From the NCBI RefSeq assembly GCF_016863315.1, contig NZ_BOOQ01000037.1:43098-107097 (forward strand): a stretch of 64,000 nt of DNA. The letters are read 5' to 3'. The notes beneath the pieces are model-generated. The model ran no database searches and was not told the DNA's origin. It saw nothing but the letters and a program-made list of their open reading frames with translations. A program made the translations under genes and the position numbers. Shown piece by piece: positions 42,046 through 53,384 of this stretch. This DNA is from Planotetraspora silvatica. GTDB lineage: Bacteria > Actinomycetota > Actinomycetes > Streptosporangiales > Streptosporangiaceae. Each line of letters starts with the position of its first letter. The stretch's first letter is position 1.

Positions 42046-42083
42046 GAAGGGCCCTCCCGGTCATCTCCGGGAGGGCCCTTCGT
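42046..42083. terminator. Strong bidirectional terminator between M6 protease and purL
   Basis: A perfect 16-bp stem (42046-42061 with 42068-42083) and 6-nt loop lies 11 bp after the protease stop and 23 bp beyond the purL stop. It serves both convergent genes. Confidence 0.9.
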
Positions 42084-42105
42084 CGTGCGGCAGATGTGAA
42101 GCGGG

Positions 42106-44357
<2,252 letters not shown>

Positions 44358-44361
<4 letters not shown>

Positions 44362-45041
44362 GCGTTCACCAGCTTCTTGAGGATGGAGGTGAAGAAACCC
44401 CGCCCGTCGACGCTCGGCGCGCCGGTCAGCTCTTCCACAGCGTGCTCGGGGTGGGGCATGAGGCCCACGACGTTGCCCGCCTCGCTGGTGATCCCGGCGA
44501 TGTCGTTGAGCGAGCCGTTCGGATTGCCGCCCAGGTAGCGGAAGACCACCCGGCCCTCGCTCTCCAGGGCCTCCAGCGTCCGCGCGTCGGCGACGTACCG
44601 GCCCTCGCCGTGCTTGACCGGCAGGACGATCTCCTGGCCCGTCTCGTACTCGGCCGTCCAGGCCGTGTCCGCGTTGACGACCTGGACGCGCTGGTCGCGG
44701 CAGACGTAGTGCAGGCCCTGGTTGCGGGTCAGCGCGCCGGGAAGCAGGTGCGCCTCGCAGAGGATCTGGAAGCCGTTGCACGTGCCCAGCACGGGCAGGC
44801 CGTCGCGGGCCGCGGGGACGAGCTCCTCCATGAGCGGGGCGAACCGTGAGATGGCCCCGCAACGAAGGTAGTCGCCGTAGGAGAACCCGCCGGGAAGGAA
44901 CACCGCGTCGACGCCCTTGAGATCACGCTCCGCGTGCCACAGGGGCACCGCCTCGGCGCCCGCCAGCCGTACGGCTCTCGCGGCATCCTGGTCGTCGAGT
45001 GTTCCGGGGAAGGTGACGACGCCCACCCGGGCAGCGCTCAT
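44358..45041 (-). CDS. purQ: Phosphoribosylformylglycinamidine synthase subunit I (glutaminase)
   Basis: This class I glutamine amidotransferase supplies ammonia for PurL. The 227-residue product has the nucleophile Cys in [21 protein letters not shown] and the His-Glu of the triad in [12 protein letters not shown]. The start [23 protein letters not shown] is typical. The stop overlaps the purL start. A 142-bp gap separates it from the RsbW-like gene upstream, with a hairpin, so purQL may also have its own promoter. Confidence 0.97.
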
Positions 45042-45085
45042 GACAGTGGTCCCTCCAAGCCGTAACTGGGCACAGGCACGCTCGA

Positions 45086-45112
45086 ACCGCCATCTACTTG
45101 GAGGATGGCGGT
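45086..45112 (-). terminator. Hairpin between the RsbW-like gene and purQ
   Basis: A 9-bp stem ACCGCCATC/GATGGCGGT with a 9-nt loop lies 45 bp ahead of purQ. It could end the upstream RsbW-like transcript, or be a leader structure of purQ. No T-run is present. Confidence 0.35.
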
Positions 45113-45183
45113 CGGTGGCGGTACACCTCAGGTTATCGAAGGACCCAAATCGGCCGCTCGGTGGAGCGCTCGGAACCGGCCGA

Positions 45184-45633
45184 TCAGACGCCGGCGAGTT
45201 GCCCGGCGAGCGTGAGGTGGTGGGCGATGGCGTCCTCGTCCCAGTCGAGCTCCTTGCGGAGCCGGACGGTGGTGCCCTGGCCCGGCGTGATGTCGAAGGA
45301 GATCTCGTCCACGACGGCCCGCATGATCAGAATGCCCCGCCCGTTCTCGACGTCGCTCGGCGGGTACTGCTTGGGAATCGTTTCCAGGCCCAGTCCGCAG
45401 TCGACGATGCGCAGCTCACAGCGGCCGTGGCCGATGGTGGCCATCACCTCGTAACGGTTCACGGGTCCCCCGTGCCGCACCGCGTTGGTGCAGGCCTCGG
45501 AGGTCGCGAGCAGGATGTCGGACACGCACCCCTCGGTCACGCCCAGTGAGCGGAGAGCGTCTCCCAGCACACGGCGGACCATGGGGATGCCGATGGCATC
45601 CCGCGGCATGGCAAGCGAAAACTCAATATCCAC
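45184..45633 (-). CDS. RsbW-like ATP-binding protein (anti-sigma kinase type)
   Basis: This 149-residue GHKL-ATPase protein is of the serine-kinase/anti-sigma type. The N box is [13 protein letters not shown], the first G box IVDCGLGLE and the second [15 protein letters not shown]. Such proteins bind a sigma factor or a STAS antagonist. The GTG start at 45633 follows GGGGAGGGG. It lies between purS and purQ on the same strand, breaking the usual purSQL order. No sigma factor gene is adjacent; the STAS protein at 15050 is a conceivable but unproven partner. Confidence 0.88.
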   Translation of the reverse strand: MDIEFSLAMPRDAIGIPMVRRVLGDALRSLGVTEGCVSDILLATSEACTNAVRHGGPVNRYEVMATIGHGRCELRIVDCGLGLETIPKQYPPSDVENGRGILIMRAVVDEISFDITPGQGTTVRLRKELDWDEDAIAHHLTLAGQLAGV

Positions 45634-45805
45634 CGGACCCCTCCCCGGTGTCGAAGGTCACCAAGGTAGGTTTCCCCGGTGAATCAGGCCTAACCACGTA
45701 ATCACGTGCGTGTTATTCATGGTTCGACCAAGAGGGGCTTTACGCTCGCACGATGTGCTCTATAGCGGATTTTGTCCTAATTTTCGTAGTGTGAAATATC
45801 CCACT

Positions 45806-46051
45806 TCAGCTCTCGACGTGGATCGTGAAGTCCTCGATCACCGTGTTGGCGAGGAGAGTTTCAGCCATCTTCCGGACATCCGAAAGCGCCGCTTCGTCGG
45901 CCGGGCCGTCGAGTTCGACCTCGAACCGCTTGCCCTGCCGTACATCGGAGACTCCGGAGAAACCCAGACGGGGCAGCGCCCTGGCGATCGCCTGCCCCTG
46001 CGGGTCGAGGATCTCCGGCTTGAGCATGACGTCGACGATGACGCGCGCCAC
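45806..46051 (-). CDS. purS: Phosphoribosylformylglycinamidine synthase subunit PurS
   Basis: This small 81-residue structural subunit of the FGAM synthase complex holds PurL and PurQ together. The pattern ARVIVDVMLKPEILDPQGQAIARALPRLGF, then VRQGKRFEVELDG, then LANTVIEDFTIHVE is standard. It is the first pur gene of the minus-strand series, but a 172-bp A/T-rich gap and the RsbW-like gene lie between it and purQ. The 296-bp gap upstream, shared with the divergent dehydrogenase operon, must hold its promoter. Confidence 0.95.
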   Translation of the reverse strand: MARVIVDVMLKPEILDPQGQAIARALPRLGFSGVSDVRQGKRFEVELDGPADEAALSDVRKMAETLLANTVIEDFTIHVES

Positions 46052-46347
46052 GTTGTTCCTCCTGCTGGGTGGTGGGATCGCTTCGCGACAAGCCTAGCGA
46101 CAGGCCCGAGGCCCCCGACCGGGTGTCCGGCGAAGGAACGCGTAGTGGGAGTGTTGGGCTCCGGCACTGCGGGAATCGGGGAGGGTGTGGACGGTGATGG
46201 CGGGTCTTGCGCAAGCGGGTACCGACTCTGCCACCATGTCCGCAGACGCGTGCGGCCTACCACCCCAGCGGCCGTATGCCAGAAGATCCGGCCCGACCGC
46301 GGTGGCGACCCCGCCCACGAACGGCCCACGACGCACAGGAGTGGCAC

Positions 46348-47439
46348 GTGACATCCGACGCCCCTCGTGGTGTTGACGCACCTCCGGAGCTCGTCCAACT
46401 GCTCACCCCCGAAGGGGAGCGTGTCGAGCACCCCGACTACGACATCGAGCTGACCGACGAAGAGGTCCGCTCCCTCTACCGTGACCTCGTCCTGGTCCGC
46501 CGCATCGACCTCGAAGCGGTCGCGCTCCAGCGGCAGGGCGAACTCGGCATCTGGGCGTCCCTCCTCGGACAGGAGGCCGCACAGATCGGCTCAGGACGTG
46601 CGCTCACCGACGCCGACATGGCGTTCCCGACCTACCGGGAACACGGCGTGGCCTGGTGCCGCGACGTCGATCCGGTACGGCTGCTCGGCCTGTTCCGCGG
46701 TGTGAACCACGGCGGATGGGATCCGGCCGAGCACAACTTCCACCTCTACACGATCGTCATCGGCTCCCAGACCCTGCACGCGGTGGGGTACGCCATGGGG
46801 ATTCAGCGCGACGGCGCGGAGGCGGCGACGATCGCCTACTTCGGCGACGGCGCGACTTCCCAGGGAGACGTGAACGAGTCGTTCATCTGGGCGTCGGTCT
46901 TCAACGCCCCCGTGGTCTTCTTCTGCCAGAACAACCAGTGGGCGATCTCCGAGCCGCTGGAGAAGCAGTCGAAGATCCCGCTCTACAAGAGGGCGTCCGG
47001 CTTCGGCTTCCCCGGCGTGCGGGTCGACGGCAACGACGTGTTCGCCTGCCTGGCGGTCACCCGCAAGGCCCTGCAGAACGCGCGTGAGGGCCAGGGGCCC
47101 ACGCTGATCGAGGCGTTCACCTATCGCATGGGCGCGCACACCACCTCCGACGACCCCACCCGCTACCGGGTCGCCGACGAGCTGGAGGCGTGGAAGCTCA
47201 AGGACCCGATCGAGCGTCTGAAGGCCTACCTGTTCAAGAACCAGCTCGCCGACCAGGAGTTTTTCGACAAGGTCGACGCGGAGGCCGACGCGCTGGGCAA
47301 GGACGTCCGGCGCAGGTGCCTGGAGCTGCCCGACCCCGAGCCCGAGGCGCTGTTCCAGCATGTCTACGCGGCCCAGCACAGCCTCCTCGACGAGGAGCGC
47401 GACCAGTACCTGACCTACCTGGCGGGATTCGAGCGATGA
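46348..47439 (+). CDS. pdhA: 2-oxoacid (pyruvate or branched-chain) dehydrogenase E1 alpha subunit
   Basis: This thiamine-diphosphate enzyme subunit, with E1 beta, decarboxylates a 2-oxoacid and passes the acyl group to lipoyl-E2. The 363-residue product has the ThDP/Mg motif YFGDGATSQGDVNES ending in FCQNNQ, plus SLLGQEAAQIGSG and the phosphorylation-loop-like region YRMGAHTTSDDPTRYR. GTG at 46348 follows CAGGAG; the frame runs further upstream without a ribosome site. The neighbours make a complete E1alpha-E1beta-E2 operon. The sequence type occurs in both pyruvate and branched-chain complexes, and valine dehydrogenase in the window makes the branched-chain role plausible. Confidence 0.9.
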   Translation: MTSDAPRGVDAPPELVQLLTPEGERVEHPDYDIELTDEEVRSLYRDLVLVRRIDLEAVALQRQGELGIWASLLGQEAAQIGSGRALTDADMAFPTYREHGVAWCRDVDPVRLLGLFRGVNHGGWDPAEHNFHLYTIVIGSQTLHAVGYAMGIQRDGAEAATIAYFGDGATSQGDVNESFIWASVFNAPVVFFCQNNQWAISEPLEKQSKIPLYKRASGFGFPGVRVDGNDVFACLAVTRKALQNAREGQGPTLIEAFTYRMGAHTTSDDPTRYRVADELEAWKLKDPIERLKAYLFKNQLADQEFFDKVDAEADALGKDVRRRCLELPDPEPEALFQHVYAAQHSLLDEERDQYLTYLAGFER

Positions 47440-48410
47440 CCACACTGACTCTCGCCAAGGCGCTCAACGAGGGCCTGCGCCGCTCGATGGAGGACGACTC
47501 CAAGGTTCTCGTCATGGGCGAGGACGTCGGCAAGCTCGGCGGCGTGTTCCGCGTGACCGACGGCCTGCAGAAGGACTTCGGCGAGGACCGCGTGATCGAC
47601 ACGCCGCTCGCCGAGTCGGGCATCATCGGCACGGCCATCGGCCTGGCCCTGCGCGGCTACCGGCCGGTCTGCGAGATCCAGTTCGACGGCTTCGTCTTCC
47701 CCGCCGTCAACCAGATCATCACGCAGCTCGCCAAGATGCCGCTCAGGTCGCTCGGCGCGCTGAAGCTGCCCGTCGTCGTCCGCATCCCGTGCGGAGGCGG
47801 AATCGGAGCGGTGGAGCACCACTCGGAGTCCCCCGAGGCCTACTTCACGCACACCGCCGGGCTTCGCGTCGTCGCCTGCTCCAACCCGGCCGACGGCTAC
47901 AGCATGATCCAGGAAGCCATCCGGGCCGACGATCCGATCATCTTCTTCGAGCCCAAGCGCCGCTACTGGGACAAGTCCGAGGTCGACCTGACCGCGACGG
48001 GCCTGCCCCTCGACCAGGCCAGAGTCGCCCGGCCCGGGGCGGACATCACCCTCCTGGCGTACGGGCCGATGGTGAAGACCTGCCTCGAGGCCGCCGCCGC
48101 GGCCGCGGAGGACGGCCGCGACATCGAGGTCATCGACCTGCGCTCGCTCAACCCGCTGGACATGGGCATGGTGGCCGAGTCGGTCAAGCGGACGGGCCGC
48201 TGCGTCGTGGTGCACGAGGCGCCGGTCTTCACCGGGTACGGCGCCGAGCTCGCGGCTCGGATCACCGAGCAGTGCTTCTACCACCTGGAGTCGCCGGTGC
48301 TGCGCGTCGGCGGTTTCTCCACGCCGTACCCGCCGTCCCGGCTGGAGGAGTACTACCTGCCGGACCTCGACCGGGTGCTCGACACCGTCGACCGCGCCTT
48401 CGCCTACTGA
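47436..48410 (+). CDS. pdhB: 2-oxoacid dehydrogenase E1 beta subunit
   Basis: The 324-residue partner of E1 alpha completes the ThDP site. Key segments are VLVMGEDVGKLGGVFRVTDGL, DTPLAESGIIGTAIGLALRGYRP, IPCGGGIGAVEHHSES and the C-terminal transketolase domain (ITLLAYGPMVKTCLEAAAAA, VVVHEAPVFTGYGAELAARI). ATG at 47436 overlaps the E1 alpha stop by 4 bp. The E2 gene follows after 14 bp, so all three are coupled. Confidence 0.93.
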   Translation: MTTLTLAKALNEGLRRSMEDDSKVLVMGEDVGKLGGVFRVTDGLQKDFGEDRVIDTPLAESGIIGTAIGLALRGYRPVCEIQFDGFVFPAVNQIITQLAKMPLRSLGALKLPVVVRIPCGGGIGAVEHHSESPEAYFTHTAGLRVVACSNPADGYSMIQEAIRADDPIIFFEPKRRYWDKSEVDLTATGLPLDQARVARPGADITLLAYGPMVKTCLEAAAAAAEDGRDIEVIDLRSLNPLDMGMVAESVKRTGRCVVVHEAPVFTGYGAELAARITEQCFYHLESPVLRVGGFSTPYPPSRLEEYYLPDLDRVLDTVDRAFAY

Positions 48411-48424
48411 GAGGGAGGATCCTC

Positions 48425-49810
48425 ATGCTTCGTGAGTTCAAGCTCCCCGACGTGGGTGAGGGCCTGACCGAGGCCGACATCGTCAAGTGGCACGTCGCCG
48501 AGGGCGAGTCCGTCAGGGTCAACCAGACGATCGTCGAGATCGAGACGGCGAAGGCCGTCGTCGAACTGCCCTGCCCGTTCGAGGGCGTCGTCGCCGCCCT
48601 CATGGTGGCCGAAGGCCAGACGGTCGACGTCGGCGCGCCGATCATCGCCGTGCGGACCGAGGAGGAGGCCGGGGGCGGCCCGGAGGACCTCGTGCCGAAT
48701 CCGCCGGCCGAGGGCGCCGTCGAGCCGGGAATCCACGGCAGCCCGGCGCCGAAGCAGGAGCGCAAGCCGGTCCTGGTCGGTTACGGGGTCATGGCCAGCT
48801 CCACCAAGCGCCGTCCCCGCAAGTCCGCCGTCGAGGCCGTCACCGAGTCCGCCGCTGCGGCTGTCACCGCGGCTCCCGCGGCGATTCCGGCGCCCGCGGC
48901 CCCTGTGGTCACCGCTCCCGCCCAGACCGCCGGGCGCGTCAGCGTCCTGGCCAAGCCGCCGGTGCGCAAGCTGGCCAGGGATCTGGGCGTCGACCTGGCG
49001 ACCGTCGAAGGAACGGGCCCGCAGGGCTCGATCACCCGCGACGACGTCCAGTCCGCCGTCGGCTCGTCCGCGCCGGCGACAGGGCAGGCGGTTCCCCTCA
49101 GGCAGGCGGCGCCGGGCCGCGAGGAGCGCATCCCGGTCAGGGGCGTCAGGAAGGCCACCGCCCAGGCCATGGTGGCGAGCGCGTTCACGGCGCCGCACGT
49201 CACCGAGTTCCTCCAGGTGGACGTGACCGAGACGATGGCGGCGGTCAGGCGGCTGCGCCAGCTGCCCGACTTCGCCGAGGTCAAGGTCTCCCCGCTGCTG
49301 CTGGTCGCCAGGGCGCTGCTGACCGCCGTGCGGCGGCACCCGATGGGCAACTCCACGTGGACCGACGAGGCGATCATCGTCAGGCACTACGTGAACCTCG
49401 GCATCGCGGCCGCGACCGATCGAGGGCTGATCGTCCCGAACATCAAGGACGCGCACGCCCTGTCGCTGCCCGAGCTGGCCGTGGCGCTGAACGACCTGAC
49501 CGAGCGGGCCCGCTCCGGTAAGGCCACCCCGGCCGAGCTGACCGGGGGAACGATCACGATCACGAACGTGGGCGTGTTCGGGATCGACGCGGGCACGCCG
49601 ATCCTCAACCCCGGTGAGGCCGCGATCCTGGCGCTCGGCCAGATCAGGGACATGCCGTGGGTGGTCGACGGGCAGCTCGCCGTACGCAAGGTGACGACGC
49701 TGGCCCTGTCGTTCGATCACCGGCTGATCGACGGCGAGATCGGGTCGTACATCCTCCGGGACATCGGCGCGATGCTCGAGGACCCGCTCAAGATGCTCGC
49801 CTGGGGCTGA
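48425..49810 (+). CDS. Dihydrolipoamide acyltransferase (E2) of the 2-oxoacid dehydrogenase complex
   Basis: This 461-residue core subunit transfers acyl groups from lipoate to CoA. It has one N-terminal lipoyl domain with the modified Lys in VEIETAKAVVELP (about residue 44), an Ala/Pro-rich linker, an E3/E1-binding domain (VLAKPPVRKLARDLGVDL with GTGPQGSITRDDV) and the catalytic domain ending SFDHRLIDGEIGS, where His is catalytic. ATG at 48425 follows GAGAGGGAGG. One lipoyl domain and the operon order fit branched-chain or pyruvate type complexes of actinobacteria. An E3 gene is not nearby, which is usual since E3 is shared. Confidence 0.93.
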   Translation: MLREFKLPDVGEGLTEADIVKWHVAEGESVRVNQTIVEIETAKAVVELPCPFEGVVAALMVAEGQTVDVGAPIIAVRTEEEAGGGPEDLVPNPPAEGAVEPGIHGSPAPKQERKPVLVGYGVMASSTKRRPRKSAVEAVTESAAAAVTAAPAAIPAPAAPVVTAPAQTAGRVSVLAKPPVRKLARDLGVDLATVEGTGPQGSITRDDVQSAVGSSAPATGQAVPLRQAAPGREERIPVRGVRKATAQAMVASAFTAPHVTEFLQVDVTETMAAVRRLRQLPDFAEVKVSPLLLVARALLTAVRRHPMGNSTWTDEAIIVRHYVNLGIAAATDRGLIVPNIKDAHALSLPELAVALNDLTERARSGKATPAELTGGTITITNVGVFGIDAGTPILNPGEAAILALGQIRDMPWVVDGQLAVRKVTTLALSFDHRLIDGEIGSYILRDIGAMLEDPLKMLAWG

Positions 49811-49824
49811 GCCGTACGCGATCG

Positions 49825-49857
49825 GACGCGGTGACCGGGAAGGCCGGGCACCGCGTC
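49825..49857 (+). terminator. Candidate terminator after the E2 gene
   Basis: Nine-base arms GACGCGGTG and CACCGCGTC with a 15-nt GC-rich loop lie 15 bp after the stop. Moderately convincing end of the three-gene operon. Confidence 0.5.
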
Positions 49858-49916
49858 AGGTCGGCGGGGCGGGCTGTGAGAAGGTGGCGGGCAACGTCAC
49901 AGCACAAGGGGAGACC

Positions 49917-50210
49917 ATGTTCCGGCACGTCGTCATGTTCACCTGGACCGAGGCCGCGACCGAGGACCAGAAGACCGAGGTGGCCACGCGCCTGCGGGAG
50001 CTGCCGGCCGTCATCGGCGAACTGCGGGACTACGTGGTCGGCGCGGACGCCGGGATTAACGAGGGCAACTACGACTTCGCCGTGGTCGCCGACTTCGACT
50101 CGCCTGAGGACTATCTCGTCTACCGCGACCACCCGACGCACCGGGCGGTCATCGCCGAGTTCATCGCGCCCATCGTGGCCTCCCGGGCGGCCGTCCAGTA
50201 CGCGTTCTGA
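49917..50210 (+). CDS. Dabb (stress-responsive alpha/beta barrel) family protein
   Basis: The 97-residue protein is of the dimeric alpha/beta barrel type: start FRHVVMFTWTEAATEDQ, then LRELPAVIGELRDYVVGADAG, then YDFAVVADFDSPEDYLVYRDHPTHRAV. The family includes small polyketide cyclases and proteins of unknown use. ATG 49917 follows AAGGGGA. It is a single gene ahead of a convergent small membrane protein. Substrate unknown. Confidence 0.88.
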   Translation: MFRHVVMFTWTEAATEDQKTEVATRLRELPAVIGELRDYVVGADAGINEGNYDFAVVADFDSPEDYLVYRDHPTHRAVIAEFIAPIVASRAAVQYAF

Positions 50211-50246
50211 GCCGGTTCGGCGGTATCGGCCTTACGCCTGGGCGGG

Positions 50247-50468
50247 TTACGCGTCCGGCTTGTTCTCGTGCTCCATCAGGTGGTTGTCGGAGGTCTGGCC
50301 GCGCCGGGTGGCGAACACGATGCTCAGCAGCAGACCCACGACTCCGACGGCCATGAAGATGACGCCGATGACGTCGATGTGCACGGTGTCGCCCAGGACG
50401 TCCGGCTCGATGGCGAACTTCAGGATCGCACCGAGCGTGATGAAGAAGATGCTGACCCCGATGCCCAT
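50247..50468 (-). CDS. Small two-helix membrane protein (DUF6458-like)
   Basis: The 73-residue protein has two membrane helices (IGVSIFFITLGAILKFAIEP and VIGVIFMAVGVVGLLLSIVF) separated by a short acidic loop DVLGDTVHID. It ends in a polar tail starting TRRGQTSDNH. ATG 50468 with GGAGGT upstream is chosen. This short family is common in actinobacteria and has no known role. The FadE5-like gene to the right lies on the same strand, but a terminator separates the two. Confidence 0.8.
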   Translation of the reverse strand: MGIGVSIFFITLGAILKFAIEPDVLGDTVHIDVIGVIFMAVGVVGLLLSIVFATRRGQTSDNHLMEHENKPDA

Positions 50469-50557
50469 CGCGTGACCTCCGGGAGGCTGGTAGTTGCAAG
50501 GTAAACAGCCCGTGCGCAATCGGTAATACCCGGCCGCGCGAGATCACAGTACTGGAA

Positions 50558-50594
50558 AGCCGTGCGGATCTCCGGGAGGGAGATCCGCACGGCT
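50558..50594 (-). terminator. Strong terminator after the acyl-CoA dehydrogenase
   Basis: A perfect 16-bp stem (50558-50573 with 50579-50594) and a 5-nt loop lies 9 bp beyond the stop of the minus-strand acyl-CoA dehydrogenase. Confidence 0.87.
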
Positions 50595-50603
50595 GCCACT
50601 ACC

Positions 50604-52427
50604 TCAGAAGGCCTCTTCGGGGAGTTCCATCAGGTCGTCGCCGGTCGCGGCGAGCACACGCCGCTCCGCGGCCAGCCGGGGCAGGACGGTCTGGGCGAAG
50701 AACGCGGCCGCCCCGACCTTGCCGGCGTAGAACGCCTGGTCGGCGTCCGACTCGCCGAGGGCCTTGAGCGCCACCTCGGCCTGACGGAGCAGCAGCCAGC
50801 CGAGCACCAGATCGCCGAGGGCCATCAGGAAACGCGTGGTGTTGAGGCCCACCTTGCGGACCTCGTTCGGGGTCTCGATCGAGGAGATCGCCCAGCCCGC
50901 CATGGTGTCCGCCATGGCCTTGACCTCGTCGGCGGCCTCGTCCAGCAGCGCACGCTCGACCTTGAGGCGGCCGTTGCCCGCCTCGGAGCCGGCGAAGGCC
51001 TTGATGTCGCCGAGCAGCGTGCCCAGCGCCGCGCCCTGGTTCCTGAGGATCTTCCTGAAGAACAGGTCGAGGCCCTGGATCGCGGTCGTGCCTTCGTAGA
51101 GCGAGTCGATCTTCGAGTCGCGGATGTACTGCTCGATCGGGTAATCCTGCAGGAAGCCCGAGCCGCCGAGCGTCTGGAGGGAGCGGGCGAGCAGTTCGTA
51201 CGACCTCTCGGAGCCGACGCCCTTCACGAGCGGGAGCAGCAGGTCGTTCATCGCCTCGGCGGCGGCGTCCTTGCGACCCTCGGACTCCGCGATCTGGATC
51301 GTGTCCTGGAAGGTCGCCGTGTAGATGACGAGCGCCCGCATGGCCTCGGCGTACGACTTCTGGAGCATCAGTTCGCGGCGAACGTCGGGGTGGTGGGCGA
51401 TGGTGACCCGCGGGGCGGCCTTGTCGGCCGAACGGGTGATGTCGGCGCCCTGGACACGGTTGCGCGCGTAGTCGAGGGCGTTCAGGTAGCCGGTGGACAG
51501 CGTCGCGATGGCCTTCGCGCCGACCATCATCCGGGCGTGCTCAATGATCATGAACATCTGCTTGATGCCCTCATGGACGCCGCCCACGAGGTAGCCGACG
51601 GCCGGGTGCCGCTCGCCGAGCGTGAGCTCGCAGGTCGTGGAGACCTTGAGGCCCATCTTCTTCTCGACGTTGGTGACGTAGACCCCGTTGCGCTCGCCCA
51701 GTTCGCCGGTCTCGAGGTCGACGAGGTATTTGGGGACGAGGAACATCGACAGGCCCTTGGTGCCGGCGCGGGCACCCTCGGGCCGGGCCAGCACGAGGTG
51801 GAAGATGTTCTCGGCCATGTCATGCTCGGCGCTGGTGATGAAGCGCTTGACGCCCTCGATGTGCCAGGTGCCGTCGGGCTGCTCGACCGCCTTGGTACGG
51901 CCGGCGCCGACGTCGGAGCCCGCGTCCGGCTCGGTGAGGACCATGGTGGCTCCCCAGCGCCGCTCGACGGCCATGGCGGCGAACCGCTTCTGGTCGTCGG
52001 TGCCCAACTCGTACAGCTGGTGGGCGAAGGCCGGGCCGCAGGCGAACATCCACACGGCCGGGTTGGCGCCCAGGACCAGTTCCGCCATCGCCCACACCAG
52101 ACTGCGCGGCGCGGTCGTGCCGCCGAGCTCGGGCTGCAACTCCAGCCGCCACCACTCGGCGTCGACCCACGCCTGGTAGGACTTCTTGAAGCTCTCGGGC
52201 ATGGTCACGCTGTGAGTCGCGGGGTCGAACACCGGGGGATGCCGGTCGGCGTCCTCGAACGACTCGGCGAGCGGTCCTGTCGCGAGCCGGTTCACCTCGT
52301 CGAGCACGGTGCGTGCCGTGTCCTCGTCCACGTCGGCGAACGGGCCGGTGCCCAGGACTTCCTTGCGGCCGAAGACCTCGAAGAGGTTGAACTCCAGGTC
52401 GCGGAGATTGCTCTTGTAGTGACCCAT
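50604..52427 (-). CDS. FadE5-like acyl-CoA dehydrogenase
   Basis: This FAD enzyme introduces the first double bond in fatty acyl-CoA oxidation. The 607-residue product is of the long type with a C-terminal extension, and its start [18 protein letters not shown] and end [11 protein letters not shown] resemble M. tuberculosis FadE5, which accepts a broad chain-length range. Flavin and substrate parts are [20 protein letters not shown] and FITSAEHDM. The catalytic Glu is in [13 protein letters not shown] palindromic site sits upstream, suggesting fatty-acid-responsive control. It stands alone. Confidence 0.94.
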   Translation of the reverse strand: MGHYKSNLRDLEFNLFEVFGRKEVLGTGPFADVDEDTARTVLDEVNRLATGPLAESFEDADRHPPVFDPATHSVTMPESFKKSYQAWVDAEWWRLELQPELGGTTAPRSLVWAMAELVLGANPAVWMFACGPAFAHQLYELGTDDQKRFAAMAVERRWGATMVLTEPDAGSDVGAGRTKAVEQPDGTWHIEGVKRFITSAEHDMAENIFHLVLARPEGARAGTKGLSMFLVPKYLVDLETGELGERNGVYVTNVEKKMGLKVSTTCELTLGERHPAVGYLVGGVHEGIKQMFMIIEHARMMVGAKAIATLSTGYLNALDYARNRVQGADITRSADKAAPRVTIAHHPDVRRELMLQKSYAEAMRALVIYTATFQDTIQIAESEGRKDAAAEAMNDLLLPLVKGVGSERSYELLARSLQTLGGSGFLQDYPIEQYIRDSKIDSLYEGTTAIQGLDLFFRKILRNQGAALGTLLGDIKAFAGSEAGNGRLKVERALLDEAADEVKAMADTMAGWAISSIETPNEVRKVGLNTTRFLMALGDLVLGWLLLRQAEVALKALGESDADQAFYAGKVGAAAFFAQTVLPRLAAERRVLAATGDDLMELPEEAF

Positions 52428-52455
52428 CTGTGCACTCCTAGGACCAGACCCGGGG

Positions 52456-52503
52456 GTTACGTACTGGCCAGTAACTCTATCTGAATGCTACCCGCCGGTA
52501 ACC
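52456..52503 (-). promoter_or_regulatory. Palindromic operator candidates upstream of the acyl-CoA dehydrogenase
   Basis: TACTGGCCAGTA (52462-52473) is a perfect 12-bp palindrome within GTTAC...GTAAC arms (52456-52475). A second, related site GCTACCCGCCGGTAAC follows at 52487-52502. Both lie 29-76 bp ahead of the gene. Repeated GTTAC-type inverted sites are expected for a TetR-type fatty acid regulator; the regulator is not in the window. Confidence 0.55.
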
Positions 52504-52582
52504 ACCTACATGCATCTTTTACCCGACACATCCGGCACTGGATGGGCTGGTGGGGAATGGCCGCTCGCCGTAGCGTTACGGG

Positions 52583-53380
52583 ATGGGCCTTGATGATCTG
52601 ACGGCGGGCTGGCGGGCGGACCTGGAGTCCTGGGCGATTCCGGACGAGATCCTGGCGAAGGCGCCGGCGAATCCCTGGACGCATCAGGTGGAGCGCTTCG
52701 CGCGCAGGACCGGCGCGCTACTGGCCGATCCGAAGGGGCCGACCTACGAACGGGCGCGTGAGGCCCTGCCGCGCGGCGGCTCCGTGCTCGACGTGGGCGC
52801 GGGAACGGGAGCGGCGAGCCTGCCGCTGGAGCCCGCGCTGCTGGTGGCCGTCGACGAGAACGCGGGGATGCTGGCCGAACTCGGCCGGCAGGCCCGAGGG
52901 ACGGCGGTTCAGACGGTCGAGGGCCGGTGGCCTGACGTCGCGGATCGCACACCCGTGGCGGATGTCGTCGTGTGCGCGCATGTCGTCTTCAATGTGCCCG
53001 ACCTGGCGGAGTTCTTCGTCGCCCTCGATCGTCACGCCCGCAGGCGGGTCGTGCTCGAGTTGCCGGAGATTCATCCCACGAGCTGGCTGAACCCGCTCTG
53101 GGAGCACTTCCATGGTCTGCCGCGGCCGGTGGCGCCGACCGCGGCGGACGCCGTATCCATCGCCGAGGCGCTGGGATTCGACGTGGCCGCCGAGCGGTAC
53201 CCGTCCCCGGACACTCCGTTCGCGTCGGCCGAGGAGATGGCGGCGAGCGCCTGCCGGAGGTTGTGCCTCGACCCCGGCAGGGCCGGTGAGGTGATCAAGG
53301 TGGCCACCGAACTCGGGGTCTGGCCCGCCCCCCGGCGGACCTTCGTCACGATGTGGTGGGACCGCACCGCTGACGAGTGA
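52583..53380 (+). CDS. Class I SAM-dependent methyltransferase
   Basis: The 265-residue enzyme has a Rossmann methyltransferase core. Motif I is VLDVGAGTGAASLPL (about residues 69-83), followed by acidic VAVDENAGML, then VADVVVCAHVVFNVPDLAEF (motif IV region). The helical N-terminus (WAIPDEILAKAPANPWTHQV) and C-terminus (FASAEEMAASACRRL) probably make the substrate site. The acceptor is unknown. It is divergent from the acyl-CoA dehydrogenase across a 155-bp gap and convergent with a small membrane protein gene (4-bp gap). Confidence 0.88.
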   Translation: MGLDDLTAGWRADLESWAIPDEILAKAPANPWTHQVERFARRTGALLADPKGPTYERAREALPRGGSVLDVGAGTGAASLPLEPALLVAVDENAGMLAELGRQARGTAVQTVEGRWPDVADRTPVADVVVCAHVVFNVPDLAEFFVALDRHARRRVVLELPEIHPTSWLNPLWEHFHGLPRPVAPTAADAVSIAEALGFDVAAERYPSPDTPFASAEEMAASACRRLCLDPGRAGEVIKVATELGVWPAPRRTFVTMWWDRTADE

Positions 53381-53384
53381 ACAG

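Noticed and set aside
45042..45183. Purine riboswitch or leader RNA before purQ
   Set aside because: There is one simple 9-bp hairpin, but none of the conserved junction sequence expected of a purine riboswitch.
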